DNA from: Neurospora intermedia
Taxonomy: Eukaryota; Ascomycota; Sordariomycetes; Sordariales; Sordariaceae
Length of the DNA stretch: 64,000 nucleotides
Assembly (NCBI GenBank): GCA_037102815.1
Contig: BTPP01000006.1
Coordinates: forward strand, 1-64,000
Reading direction: 5' to 3'
The notes beneath the pieces were generated by a model. The model had not been told where the DNA came from, did not search any database, and saw only the letters and a program-made list of their open reading frames with translations. How positions within the stretch are numbered: the first letter of the stretch is position 1; each line of letters starts with the position of its first letter. Made by a program: the position numbers and the translations under genes. Of this stretch, positions 13,801-28,275 are shown piece after piece.

Positions 13801-15705
13801 ATTTAATAAAAGGATAAAACATTTAAATAAGAGGAAACTTTCAATTAAATTAAATATTACTATAGAATTAGGATAATTAGTAGTTTTGGGAATATAGGTA
13901 CTTACTCTTTTGTAATTGTAATTCTACTTTAATTTTTAGTAGTAGATTAATAGTTTCCGAAATATATAAATCTACCTCTCCTTTTCCTCTTCCTAATCCT
14001 TTTCTCTCTTCCTTCGTCGACTTTAATACCCGATATTTCTACGAAGATTATAATTGTAGGTTTTATAATATAATAATCTTTCTATCTTTTTCCTTTGGAA
14101 AGCTAATATTCCTTCTATTCGGTACCTTTACCTCTCCTTATTCTATTTCTATCGGATATATAAGTACCTCCCTATTTAAATTAAGGGCTATCCTCCTTTA
14201 TTTTAATTATAACTTCGATTTTTCTAAATATATTCTAACTTTTTCTAAGTACTATATTCGGATTTCTCTTAATAGGCCTATAATTGTATCTTACCTTTAG
14301 TTCCTTTTAGGTTATTATAATCGCAGCGAATTATTTAGAGTAATAATGAATATTAATTACTTCCTCCGTTATATTCCCCTTAGTATATTATTACTTTACA
14401 ATTAATATCTAATTTAGAATAGCCTACTAAACAGTATTCCTTCTTTCTTTAGGGTAAAAGAAATAATTTATTGTATTTAACCCTAGCGAACCTAATACTT
14501 AGAGGTACTAATATATTTTACTTTTCCTAAATACTCTACTTAAATAATTTCCTTTCGAACCTATAGGGTAAGCTCTCCGGCTAGAATTTAATTAAATAGC
14601 TACTATAAAATCCTTTTACCTATTAATACTATACCTACCCCGGATAGTACGTAGATATAGGTTAGGATCCTATATTGAATTAAAATATAGGACTAAGAAG
14701 ATTTAATCTAATTACTTACCGTCCGTATACCCTTATTTAGAATTATAAATAATTTAATCCTAATATAATTTACCTTCGATATTTAATAAATAATTTCGCT
14801 ATATCCGGCAAATATCCTATATAAAGTATTCTTATTATAGGCGGCGATATAATATATATAATTCTACAATAAGTACTTTGGAAAGTATAATTACCCGCCG
14901 GTCGTTATTATAGAGGAGTTTTTACTATATATATTATAATATAAAGTATAGTACTAAGTCTACTAACGTTACGAATATATCGACCCCCTTATATAAATTT
15001 AATACTATATCCGCTTTAATAGGTCTATTAATTTATTATACAGTATAAGGAGTAAAAGAGTCCTTAATTATACCCTCCTAATATACCTTCGCTTTAATAG
15101 TATATATATAGTTAATTATATACTCCCGTACGTATACCCCGGCTCAATTTTACCTAGTAATAACGAATTGTACGGAGGATAGGTATTATTTAGAGATAAT
15201 AATTATAATATTTAATATATTTTAAATATAAAGTAGCTAAATTAAAAATATTTAACACTATAGAAACTATTATAAATATTAAAAGATTTCGCTTTTTAAT
15301 TTAATTTTTACTCTTTCCCCTATTAATACTAGATTATTCTAAAGATTCTCGTCTGCACCCAAATTAGTAATAGGGTATTTAGTATAGTATATAAATCCCT
15401 TAAATATATAATAAAATTTAATACCGATTATTTTACACTTATCTCTATAATTATACAACTCTCCGTAAATATATAATACCCCCTACCCTAAATATAAGTA
15501 TAGTTAATAATAGGAAAGGATAATATTAGATCGAGGGAGGATTATAATAGAATTGTATTTGTAAAATAAGGTTTAAACTTTATAATTTATAAGAATAATA
15601 CTACTACCTAATTTAAAGCAATTATTATATTTATATTTCGTTAAACGGGTAGTAGTAGAACTGTCGAATTAGAGGTATTTAGAGGCGCCTACTTAATACC
15701 CTTCC

Positions 15706-15725
15706 TTTTTTTTTTTTTTTTTTTT
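15706..15725. repeat. Homopolymer T20
   Basis: Twenty consecutive T, flanked by cttcc and cccttc, so it lies inside a longer pyrimidine tract. No coding signal is seen around it. It could be the poly(A) end of an old minus-strand non-LTR element, but no such element is recognisable. Confidence 0.85.
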
Positions 15726-16646
15726 CCCTTCTTTTACTTACTTTAACTATCCTATTACAGTAGTATTATATTCTATATTTCATTAACTAGCTACGAAATA
15801 TATAAAAGGTTCGGTATATATACCCCTTATTATTTTTTAATATAGTATTTAGGCCGTTATTATTTAACTATATAACGGTTGTATTATTATAAGGCTGGCG
15901 TATATTTATTACTAAGATAAGGATTAGGTATTAATATTCACTAGAGATTATAGGATTAGAGTATTACAAGGCTATATATAAGGTTAGGTAGGAAGATATT
16001 ACGTCTAGAATATTAATAATATCCTAAGGGAAAATTTATTTATATAAATAATAATAATCTAATATTTACTATCGAACTATATAAACCCTATTATTTACTT
16101 ATATAAATATAACTAGTAGGTATCTATAAATGATAGTATATCCTTTATATTATTATTATTATAGGCGAACCTTCAATATAATTCGTAATCCTTCGAATAC
16201 GTTTAGTAATAGGTCTATATTCTTAATTCCCTATCTTACATACTACAATAACCAAAAGGGTAGCGCTTCAAATCAACTTTATATATTAAAATAAGAGATA
16301 GATATTTTGCTACTAATATACTGCTATATATACGATTTATACCGGCGGGGAAATAAAAGTACGAATAGTATTAGTAGATAGTATTAGGGCTTAATATATA
16401 TAAAGAGAGATAATATTTTTTCGTTATAGTAATAGAGGGGAACTATTATAGTAGGAAGTAAAGTAGGAGCGGCGTAAATAGCCTACGATTGAGATAGAGC
16501 TAGAGATTTTTATTTAATAATGTTTAATACTATATAGTTCTCCCTTCTAGAGAATCTAAAGAAGGACCTTATACCGATAAAGCGCTATAAATATTAATAG
16601 TTAGGGAATATAAATATTATTATTATTATACTAGTTTATTTTAGCA

Positions 16647-16665
16647 CCCCCCCCCCCCCCCCCCC
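16647..16665. repeat. Homopolymer C19
   Basis: Nineteen consecutive C after ttagca; its complement is another G run. It is the only long C run on this strand. Confidence 0.88.
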
Positions 16666-19600
16666 GCTCACTCGGATTTAACGAAACTCTAGCCAATTTC
16701 GAAGATTTACTTAAATAACTTTCCGTTTACCTTCGTACTATTTCTCGCTAGCGGATCTAATAATAAACTCCTTGGTTTCGTCCCGCTTGAGGGGCTTAAC
16801 GTTAATTTTCTTCTTATCCTTAATAATACCCTTATTAGCCTTATTAGCCTTAAGGGCAGTCTTAGCCTTAAGAGTAGCCTTCTTTTTAACGAACTAGGCG
16901 AGGTATTTAGAGTAAGAGACGTATTTATCCTCCGGGATAAGGATAGTAAATTAATATTAAGGCGATTAAAGGTCTATTTATCGATTATAATAATTTATAT
17001 TTATAGAACTAGAGGTAAAGGTATATAGTATTTTATAAATAGCCGGGTTGAGGTCGTTAGTATTAATAAATTTGAATAAATAGTATAGCGATTGGCAACC
17101 GACGATTAAATACTTTATCTTTAAATTAAATAGAATAAAGTAGATAATATATAGATATATTATAGTAATTTCGAACAATATACCTTATTGCTATAAGAGG
17201 AAGAGTTCGTATTTCCTAATATATTTATAAAGTAATACGAATACAGTTAGATAGTAGGTAATAGACTATAAAAGTACGTATATAAATACCTTAATTTAAT
17301 TTAGTAAGGGATTATTAGTAATTTAGGTAATTGTTATTTTACTATTAATATTGTAAATACTAAGAATAAAAGTAGATAGGTGCCCCTATTATAATTATAA
17401 TTATTATAATAGAACGAATCGCTAGTAATAACCGAGCGTTATCCCTATAATTTGGGGGATTATTATAATTAATTCTATAGTACTATAACGTTTTTAATAT
17501 AGATAGGTAGTAATGTATACTTTAAAAGCCTTAAAATAATATAAAAAGGGGGTATTTAAATACCCTTATAAAAATAGAGAGGAGTATTTACCTTTATAAG
17601 TTATATCCTATATAACTATCTTTATTTTCCTACTATTACTATTACTAATTCTTATTTTAATAGATAATACGAAGAAGAAGCTTCTTACTACCCGTACTAA
17701 TAAATAAGAGGGCGTCCAATTCCTTCTTCTTCTTCTCCTTATTCTCCCTTTTCCGCTCCTTCTCCTTTAATATAGCAACCTCCGATTATAAATTCTTAAA
17801 CTAACTTAGAAGATCCCGAATTATAGCCTCGTTAATAGGAAGTATAGGGTTAAACTCTAGGTTAGAGATATATGTAGGCGTAGGTACGTAGTAGGGAGAA
17901 GGGACGGGATTTAAAATAATAGTAATAGGAATTATTTATAGGCTGAAAGTTGTAGGGGGTAAAGTAAGTACGGGCGAAAGTAATATTATTAGAACTATAA
18001 TAGGAGTTTTAATAATAGTAATTAAATACTAAATACCGGCTAATACTTAATCGATATAGAGTTTATATTATAATAAACGCCATTAATATTATACGTATTT
18101 TATATTTTATATTAAAGAATAAATAGTATAGAAGTTAGGGATATACTAATTAGTAAAACCGTTAAAGGTTAAGCGTATTAGAGCCCGAAAGGCAACGTTA
18201 CTATCGGTAAAATTAGTACGGGGATAATCCGACGAAGGTTCGCCGGCCTTAACTTACTCTTTCTAAGTACGAAGAAAGATAAGGGGGGCGAAGCGGCAAC
18301 CCTTCTTATACTTTTAATAATCGAAGTAATAAATAGCCCCTAGGCTAGGATTGAATTATAAATAATAAATACGCTCAATAGAGAGGTATAAGGTATACGG
18401 GTAGGTAAGGGGCGGATTGCGAAGTAGAATAGGATTCTCATTTATAATATTATCGATTCTCGTATCGTTATTATTATTAAGGAAAAGGTTATTATTAATA
18501 ATATCGCTATACTAATTATTATTATTATTACAATATATCTAATATACTAGGTATTTTAGTTAAATTATTAATAAATTTATTAGATATATATATTTACTTA
18601 TAATCTTACGCTTCTTTAATAAAGGGTAGTAGGACGACTTATTAGGTAATTATCTACGACCTTTATTAGTAGGAGTTTCGGGGCTAGAACTAAGAATTGA
18701 AGGAGGAGGTATAATAGTATAACCAATACTAAAGGTTATTACTCGTTAATTATAAGTATAGAACGGATAGTTTCCTAGGTAATTAAAGACTTATATAGTA
18801 GGTTAATAGATTGTAGACCGGCGAACGGATATTAAGAGAGGAGGGTAGGGGAAGAAGGGTATAAGTAAAGAAATAATTTAAAAGTAAGAGAGTTTTAATA
18901 TATAGTAAAAGTATAGGTACGGGCGATTATAATTATATTAAATATATAAAGGCCCAATCTAAATCGTTAAAACGTTGTAAGTCCTAAATATACCCTAATG
19001 TATTTAATTAATATAATATTTGCTATAGCTAAGTAAGGGATAATATATTTTAAGGTATATTTAAGTAATAAGAGGGAAAGGAATATAATAGTATTTAATT
19101 TTAACGGTTAATTAGGATATAATAAGTATATATAGGCGAAAGAGTATATAGGTTATCGTTTAATAAATACCGGTCGCGGGGGGCAACTATATAAATTCTA
19201 ATACTCGTAGTATAAGAGGCCCAATTATAAGGACGATAGTAAGAGATAGGTAGCGATATTATATCGGCGAGCTTTATATACCTTTAAATACTTTTATTAA
19301 AATTGTTATTTAACGTATTAATCGATCTACTAAGTAACTTAATTATATACTAATTTAGCTCTACCGGACTATAGGTAGAAGTAAATAATTAAGCTAGCCA
19401 AGGATTTTTTATCTCTATTTACCTTAATTTACTTACCCTTATATTTTATCCTTATTATTTATTTAATTTCAATAATATATACGCTATTCCCGGGATACTC
19501 AAATATTATAGCCTTATTATATTAAGATTGTACTAATAGCCTACTACCCTAAGTCGCTACTATTAATAATAAGAATATTATTATTATATATAGAAATTCG

Positions 19601-21899
19601 AACCCGAATATTAATTCGACGGAGCAAATCTATTGAACTATATAAGTAACGGACGTCTATTATAGGATTTAGCTAAACGTATAAAGTTTTAGTAATAATT
19701 GGAATATACGGTTATTATAAGCCGGTTCGGCTATATACATTCGGCCTAAAAATATATTTCTCTATACTAATAGCTAGCGTATATTTAATATATAATTTAT
19801 TTATTTATTATTTGAACTTTTGTATCGTTATTGCCTGCCTTAGTATATATATTAATATATTGCGGGCTTACGGTCGTACCTCCCTTACTTGAATAGGCAC
19901 TTCTTCTTCTTCTTTCCTTCTTCTTTTTTTTTTAAGCTTCCCCCCTCTTATTTTACTTCTTCTTCTTTAAATTAAACTATACTATACCGAATAAATAGCA
20001 AATAATTAATATAATTAATTAATTTAACTAATACTCGTTATACTAAATAATATTAATACCTTCAAAATCGTCTGCCCCTCCAGCTACCTTTATCCCTATA
20101 TTAGATAGATCGTCGGTCGTCCCCGGTACCCCTAAATATCGCCGGCTCAACCCCCCTAATACTCCGGCTACTTTTCGTCCTTCTTTATTGCCTAAACCTC
20201 CGGGTAATATCTACTTTCTATTACATACCTAGAAGCGCGCTAATACTACTCCTTTATTAATAAAGAAGAGAAAGATTATATATTTATAATTTTATAGTCG
20301 CTTAGTATAATATTCGTAATATATTAATAATATTATTTACTTTTAGAGTATTATTAATAGTAAAACTAATATAAATAATAATTATACTATTTAGAGCGAT
20401 ATCTTTAATAAGGATAATAAGGAAAGTAATAATAGTATTAGCGGCGGTAATAGTAAAATATAGGGCCCGCCCTACGTCAACCCTTATTTTAATTATATAA
20501 AAAACGGCTATTATTATATTAAAGACGCAATAGTAAAGAGTAAGAAATATTTCGAATATAGAAGGTAGAAGATTACCTACGACCTAAGCTGTATTATTAT
20601 TTATAGGGTATACTTTAACCTATAGAACGTTAGCGATATCCCCGCCGATTATCAAACCCGTAAGAATTATAATAATATATTAAATACCCTACCCCCCTTT
20701 ACGCATCTAATTAATTTAGGAATAGTACTATAGTAAATAATCTATCCGTATTCCCGCCCCCTCCTATTATTTAACTATTTATTTTAATAATTACTTTCTT
20801 TATTATTACTATATTTATAGCGGGTATTATTTAACTATATTATATTATTTTAATAAATACTTCGATTAATATTTTGGGCAAGAAGTACCTATAATCCCCG
20901 ACCGCTATAGTATTATTCGCCCTCCTATCGCTCCGATCTTCAATCCTACTACTCTAATTTTTAGTAACCCTATCCCCCCAACTATCCCTCCTCCGATTCT
21001 ATCTACTAATACTAATTTTCGAAGATATACCGCTATTGAAGTTCGTTTCGATAGAATGAGTAAAGATATTAAGAATTTATAGAAGGAGGTAAATATATTG
21101 AAATCGGCTATATAGAAGGTTAATTAAAAGTAGAATACTAATAACCTAATTAATATTATTAATAGTAGTATATTGGATAAAGGCTCCCTAATTATAAAAT
21201 TCAGTATAAATAAATATCGTAAGAATATCGTCCGCCTTTCTACCCGTTCTAGTACTAACTTTGAGAATAGGAGTATAGACGAATCCTTTAATAAAAATAT
21301 ATAAAAAGAAAAATAAATTTAGCGGAGATAATACGGATAAGGGTAATAAGGATAATAGGTATAATAGGAATAAAATATCTTATTTATATACTCTAATAAT
21401 AATATTATATTATTTGGAGGTATTTTACTCCCTTTACCCTTTAGAACGTAATTCTTACTTCGGTACCCTATTTCTAGATTATATTTATTTTAATCTATAT
21501 TACTAAATTACTTCTTTATTATACCCTCTATAATACTATTATTTAATATTAGTAGTTCCTTATTTAATACTAGCTTTTTAATTAGTTTAATTATTATTAC
21601 TACTTATTCCTATTTTATTATCGCTATTATAGCTGTCTATTATATACTAGTTGCAATTATAAATACTAATAATAGGTATTAACGGAATCTATAATTTATA
21701 ATATAGGATTGTTAGTACCGTTTAATAAGAAGGGCTAATATATTTACTAACTCCCTTTCTATTTCTAAGTACTTATACTAATAAAATATAATAAACGAAT
21801 TCTCCCTACCGGTATTATATTAATCGCCGTAGCATTCTTATTCCTAATTTAGGTAGAGGGGATAGAATAAAAGGGGAGGCAATCCTATCTCTATATTTA

Positions 21900-24800
21900 C
21901 CTTATTTCTAATTACCTATTCTTATAAGACTAATTCGGATTAATTTACGATTTTTAATTAAATTCTATACTATAGGGCCGACCTTCGATTACCTACATTC
22001 GAATTATTATAAGTACCCTAAGTAGAGGTAAGTATATACGTGCGTATTGAGTATTACTTAGTTATTATAGTATACATCGTACGTATAGCGCACAACTATA
22101 TAACCCTATCTAATATATTCTAGGCAATTATAGTACTAGGTTATAATATTACTATATTATTAAAGACTTATTAAAACACTCTCTTTTAAATATTAGGTTA
22201 GGACAATCCTATTAACTAACTAAGTAGGTAACAGTAAATAAATAAATAATAAATAGCTTAAAATATTCTCTAATATATTTTAGTATTTATAACGAACTAT
22301 TTAAGGGCTATTAAACCTACCCTTTAATTAAATTTAAGACCCCCGTTCGGAATATTAATATTATAATTACCGGCAAGTATAAAAATAGACGTAAGATACC
22401 GGCTATAAGTAATCGGCTGCGTTCTAGCTATTATATTATTACTTTATATACTATAAGTACCGAATCGTTCCTATCCAACGTTATAATTATAGTAGATATA
22501 AAGCCTTCTAAGCCTACTCCCGCTGTAAGGACCGAGGAGGCTAAGACCTTAGCTTATATATATATTACTATATATATACGAAATAAGGTTATTAATAGTA
22601 TTATTTTCGGACTTAATTATATTTTTGAATAAACTTGGGTCGTCCGTAATGACGGACCTACTCCCTAGCTGGTTAAATACTTTATATTTATAAGGGAGGT
22701 TAAAAAAAAGCGAGTAAATAAGTAAGAAGGTATTGTACTTTCGGTAGGTATTTACTATAAGCCGTTTAGGTATTGGGAGGCCGAAGTTATATACTCTCTA
22801 CTATAAAAGTATTTATTATATTATACCCTAACTATACTTCTTCTAATTTTATAATATACTTAATATTATTACTATCGATTTACCCTCTTCTATAAATTAG
22901 ATACCCGGTTAATTATTTATATATTTTATTTAGTTATTCTTATTTATAATTTTATTAAAAGTTATAATTGTAATCCAAAGGAGAGTCCGGTATTCTATAA
23001 GATTAGGTCGGTATAGTACCTAGAATAATTATATTTAATTCGGCCTAATTTCTGTCTTGGCTAGACCTATAAATATATAGTCGGTAAACGCTAAGGTAGT
23101 ATTAGTCCTAAAAAAGCAAAGCACTTTATTATAATCCGGCTAATTATTAGCTTCGATATTAAGTAGGCGGTTACCTACCGGGTTACCCTAACTTATTAGG
23201 CGGCTAATATAGAAGTGGCTAATTAGGAAAATTATAATAAAATTAATTTTGAACTATTAATATACTCTATATTTAACTTTTAATTTATTATTTATAGGAG
23301 TATTAACGTCCTATATAATACAATAATCCTATAATTAAGAAATAAATAGTAATATTATTATTTAAAGATTAGTAAGAGCCCCTTTTTATTACTCTATTAG
23401 ATTTGTATTAATAATTACCTAAGAATAAGTATATTACGATAAACTAGTTTCTATAGTAATTATTTAAAATTGGAAGGTTTTGCTAAATAATAATGTAAGT
23501 ATTTATTAACGCCTAATATTAAAGCCTATAGGAAATAAAACTAATAGAGATATTAGGATAAAAAGGATTGTGAGCGCTTACTTAAATATAATGTGCGTAG
23601 AAAGAATAATAATAGTATAAGTATTGCGAGAGAAACGAGGGTATTCGTTTATACCTAATGCGCTAAGGAAGTAAATTAAAATAAATAAAGAACCCGACCC
23701 TAATTAAGAGCTACTAAATAAGAGAATAGAATATAAAAGGTATTTACTTTAATCTAATATTGAATTTAAAGGTAGTAAAGGGTATAAGGGCTCTAAAATA
23801 GCGAAGCAAAGATATACCGAAGATATTAATCTAAATTTAATATATATCCTAATAATAAAACGCGAATTGTAATATATACTAATATATTTAAAGAGGCGCC
23901 TAAAGGTAAATGTAAGTTCTATACATTTTTTAAGACCGAATAATAATTGTAACGAGTATATAATTAGATTAAAACCTTCGAGGATAAGATTATATAGATC
24001 CTTAAACCTAATACGATTAATATTAGAAAGTTGGGTAATAAATTGGTTAAGGATACTATAAATAATAAATTCGCTAAGTATATTAAGTAGGAAGACGAAA
24101 ATAAATAGAGGTATAAAGTACCTAAATATATTAAATTCTTTAAAGAAGAATATTCTTAGAAGAAGTATATTGAGAAATAATATAATAAATAGTTAAATAA
24201 AAGTTTCCCTTTACTCTTTTAAACTAAATAAATAAGTATTAACTTTCAATAAAATTACTTTAATTAATACCTATATTATCGACCCTATATATATTGTACT
24301 ATTTAGGACTAATATTAATTCTAATAGCTACTTCCTACCTTCTAACGGCTAATAACCAATTAGAACCCCGTATAACTTTAATTTACAAAATTATATAAGG
24401 GATAAAAATAGATAGTTAAATAATCGGACGAGAAATATATAAGTCGTTTAAACGGTTTTTATATCTTTAAATTAAATTATAGCGATATTAAACCTTTATA
24501 CTAAGTAAAATATTAATTATTATATAATTAATACTAAAGTATTATAGTTCCGATATTTATTTCGTTAAGCTAAACTCCCTCTCGCCCTTATTATATATAA
24601 AAGGGATTGAAAAATAATTATAGGCTATCCTTAATACTAAGGGGTAGAATTAGCTATTTTCCGACTACTATTAATATACTTCTATATTATTTATAAGTCT
24701 ATTTAATTTAAGTACCCCTCGAATATAGAGACTTAACTCGTTTTAGAAGGGAATTAACGGGGGTAGGCGGGCAGTATTATCTTAGTATCGATTATACTAA

Positions 24801-25060
24801 TTACTTACGAAACTTCTATTATAAAAGTTTTCGATAGGTATAGGGCGAATAATTAGGGGGGGGTATATTCCGGCGAGTAAATTGAAACTATACTATATCC
24901 CTAGGGTAGATTTATAATTCTGCCTCTAGGCCAATATCGCCGACCTATACTTTCTACTTTAATTAGCTTATAGTTTAATATTATAATCGATCTACCTCAT
25001 TTTATAGTAAAGGTATAAAATTATAGTAATTTAATATAAAGGGGAATAGTTAATCGAATT
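21900..25060 (+). pseudogene. Long RIP-killed ghost frame, family unknown
   Basis: In the + frame whose codons start at 22,261, the translation keeps a protein-like look for about 3 kb, with stops that are nearly all TAA or TAG. I saw TGA only near 22,048, 23,761 and 24,883. Lys/Arg-rich, Gln-rich and hydrophobic segments alternate, including a stretch around 23,980-24,230 with regular KTFEDK- and FFKEEY-type motifs and one near 24,750 reading LTGVGGQ. I cannot assign a family: no reverse-transcriptase YxDD box, helicase motif or integrase signature was evident. It is probably the body of a large mobile element. Boundaries are by eye. Confidence 0.35.
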
Positions 25061-27272
25061 AATATATTATTCGAATTAAGTAATAGCGTTATTAAAATAG
25101 CGATGGATAAATATATAGCCCTAATTACTAAGATCGGGAATAGGCGGGCGTATATTAGTATTTTAAATACGCCCGGCGGGGTAAGGAAGGTGCGTACTTA
25201 ATAAAAGACGAAGGCTATTCGAATATTCAAATATAATATTAGTAGCTTTTAAATTGTAGTTAAGGATAGTCGGGGCGGATCTACTAAGTATTTCGGAGGT
25301 AATCCGGTCGTCGAATATCTTTTACCGCTCTTTAAAATAGTCTATAAGATTTAGAAGGGTAGTATAAATATATAGAAATTTAGGACTATCTTATTGAAGG
25401 AATTCGGCCGTCTTCTATAGTATCCTTAGTATTACCTATATTACTACGAGGATTACCTAGTCCTCGCTCGTTAATATATTCTTTGTAGGGATATATATAT
25501 TGGGGTTATATTTATAATATAATTATAAATAAAAGTCGTTAACTATAATCTTCAAATCTAACGTTCTATCGATTATATATAGTACTAACTTCTATAAAGT
25601 CGATTTATTATTATACAAATCATACCCCTTACTTTTAATAATAATAAGATAGAGATAGGTAGAAGTATTTAGGCGGTTAACCCGACCGGAATCGTTCAAA
25701 TAATTACGTACACACGCCTTAAATTGCGTTACACACGCTGGGTATTAGCGTACTAGAGTAGTAATATTATATAACTTATTAATTATATTACGCTTCCTTT
25801 ATTATTCTAATATATTTACTTTATATACTTTTATCCTTATTAGATATTTATCGTTATAGAGGGACTGTAGAAGACTATAATACTCCCCCTCTAAGAATAC
25901 TATTATTATAATATTGAGGGTATAATTAATATACTGTACGTAGCGAAGTATTATCTCTTACGTAAAATCTTTATCCTTATTAATTAATTTCTTAATAATA
26001 AGTAAAATAACCGAACTACTAACTACGGTATTATTATATTAAATATAGCTAATCTATTAGAGCTAATTATTTAATCTAGTACCGGCTAAGAGACCGAATA
26101 TTTCTAACCCCTTTAAAATTATATATGCAATATTAGAAAGTTTATATCCGATATCCAATTCGTAGATATTGAGTAAGTGGTTCTTCGCCGCCCTATATTT
26201 ATTAGTATAATAAATATTAATCCTTAGGAGTTAATATTAATTAGAAGATTAGGTATTGAACGAAATATATTTATTGTATAGCGATACTTGTAATACTATT
26301 GTAATTATAGTAACCTAACTCTAGTATTTAATAGCGAACTATTTGTAAAAGGGTATTCGAAAACCTATTTCTAATAATATATCCTCTATAAGTTGTTGAG
26401 TTATCCTAGGAATTAAGGAGAGAAAAATGTATTTGAATTCGGGGTTATCGAGTACTTTGGGGAGGGCCTTAGAATTTTAAATTTAATTTTCTAAGGTTTA
26501 TTTAGAATAGTCGATAGTTAGCGCGTTATTAATATTAAATACAAGCGCCTCTATATTCTAAGTATAGACTATAAAAGTCTTCTATCTTTTAGTAGACGGG
26601 TTAGCGGTGGGGTTATAGTTACTATTATAGTTACTAATAGTAAGAATATTATAATTATAATTAATATAGTCGGACTTAAGCTTGCTATTGGTTTAATTAA
26701 TACGGATATAATTATTGTACTTTAGCTCGGGGTAGTAAATAAAGCCCGCTAATAATAACGGCGGTATATTTAGTATAGTAGAGGGGGGGGGGGTTATATT
26801 TAATATATAATTAGCTAGTAATTAAAGGATTAAGTAAGGTCCTAGACGGATAGAATAAATTATAGGTATATTTATAGGGAAGATAATGTAAGGTAGAAGA
26901 ATAAACCTATCTAATTAAATAGGTCGGTAAAGAGTAGGATATTAAATACTTCGGACGTAAATATTAAGGAGATATATAAATATACTTTTATATAGGTTAA
27001 ATATACGATTAATAATAATGATTTTATTCTATATAAAACTATTAAACTGACTATATATAGCCGAATCGGTTTTATATAATTAAGCGATTAGAAGTAATTT
27101 TATATATAAACGTATTATACTAAGAGGTATATTATCTCTAATATTAGTCTCTAGTATTAACTAGTAAGTTCGACGGTACTTTAATTTAACGGTTAAAGTT
27201 GAAAATATATGATGTAAATCTATAATTTAAATTGTTTATAGTCGGTCTGATATGAGTGAAAATGAATATATA

Positions 27273-27276
<4 letters not shown>

Positions 27277-27320
<44 letters not shown>

Positions 27321-27324
27321 CAAA

Positions 27325-27357
<33 letters not shown>

Positions 27358-27363
27358 GGGGGG
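27277..27363. repeat. A42 tract followed by a G32 tract
   Basis: Forty-two consecutive A (27,277-27,318), the hexamer gacaaa, then 32 consecutive G (27,325-27,356), an A and six more G. The pair is a sharp purine-only strand asymmetry of about 87 nt. A poly(A) run can mark the 3' end of a retroposed sequence; the G run is unexplained. A second T9 plus interrupted G tract lies at 27,561-27,594. Confidence 0.9.
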
Positions 27364-27610
27364 TAGAGAAGTATATTAATAAGGCCGGACCGAGCCGAAT
27401 CGGCCTATATTAGGTATATAGTTACTTAGTAGTATAAGATATAACGAGGTAAGCTATTATATAGGTACTAAACTATACGTGCGAGATTGTAATATAGGTA
27501 ACGATATTGAGATAGTTACGGAAAGTATAATATAAATTAGTATTCGCCTTAGAAGTACGCTTTTTTTTTGGAGGGGGGGGGAGGGGGGGGGGGGATAGTA
27601 TAGTTTAGAG

Positions 27611-28275
27611 GGCTACCGCTTATATACAAGGGAAGCCGGCTATATATAATCGATTATTATACAAATATTATTTATATATTTAGAGGTAGGTAAGTAAAAG
27701 TGAAAGGCTATTAATATATAAACGGGTATAAAGTACGTTAACTATTAAAAGAAGTATATTTAGAAGGCTATCGCTTATATATAAAGGAAGCCGGCTATAT
27801 ATAATTAATTATTATATAAATATTACTTACCTACCTAGGTAAATAGAAGTAAAAGGCGGTTAATATATAAACGGGTATAAAGTATATTAATTATTAAAAG
27901 AAGTGTATTTGGAGGGCTATCGCTTGTATATAAAGGAAGCCGGCTGTATATAATTAATTATTGTATAAATATTACTTAATTACTTACTATACTTAGGTAA
28001 GTACCTATGTTTAAGTATATATACCTAAATTAAAGGCTATCGGTATATATAAAGAATACTAATTATTGAAAGAAGTGTATTTAGAGGGCCGTTACTTATA
28101 TATAAAGGAAGCCGGTTATATACTATCGATGTAAATTATTGTATAAATATTAGGTAAGTTGAATAGTAAGTACCTTTATTAAAAGAGATTTAGAAAAGTT
28201 ATTGCTTATTGGAGGAGCCGTAGTAGGGGGATAATTACTTATATATAAAGGAAGTTGGCTAAGTATAGAGGTAGG
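27611..28275. repeat. Degenerate tandem repeat, about 150-170 bp, 4-5 copies
   Basis: Units begin at 27,611, 27,766, 27,915, 28,087 and, less clearly, near 28,231. Each opens with ggctatcgcttatatataaa or a close variant and then has gaagccggct. Spacing varies (155, 149, 172 bp) through small insertions of acctacctaggtaa-like sequence. The array directly follows the A/G homopolymer region. Confidence 0.75.

Noticed and set aside
16978-17178. 66-codon minus-strand ORF in the AT-rich block (and a similar 61-codon + ORF at 39,351-39,536)
   Set aside because: Length is within chance for a 50-kb block, composition is Ile/Tyr/Asn-rich as the base composition dictates, and there is no domain or neighbouring exon.
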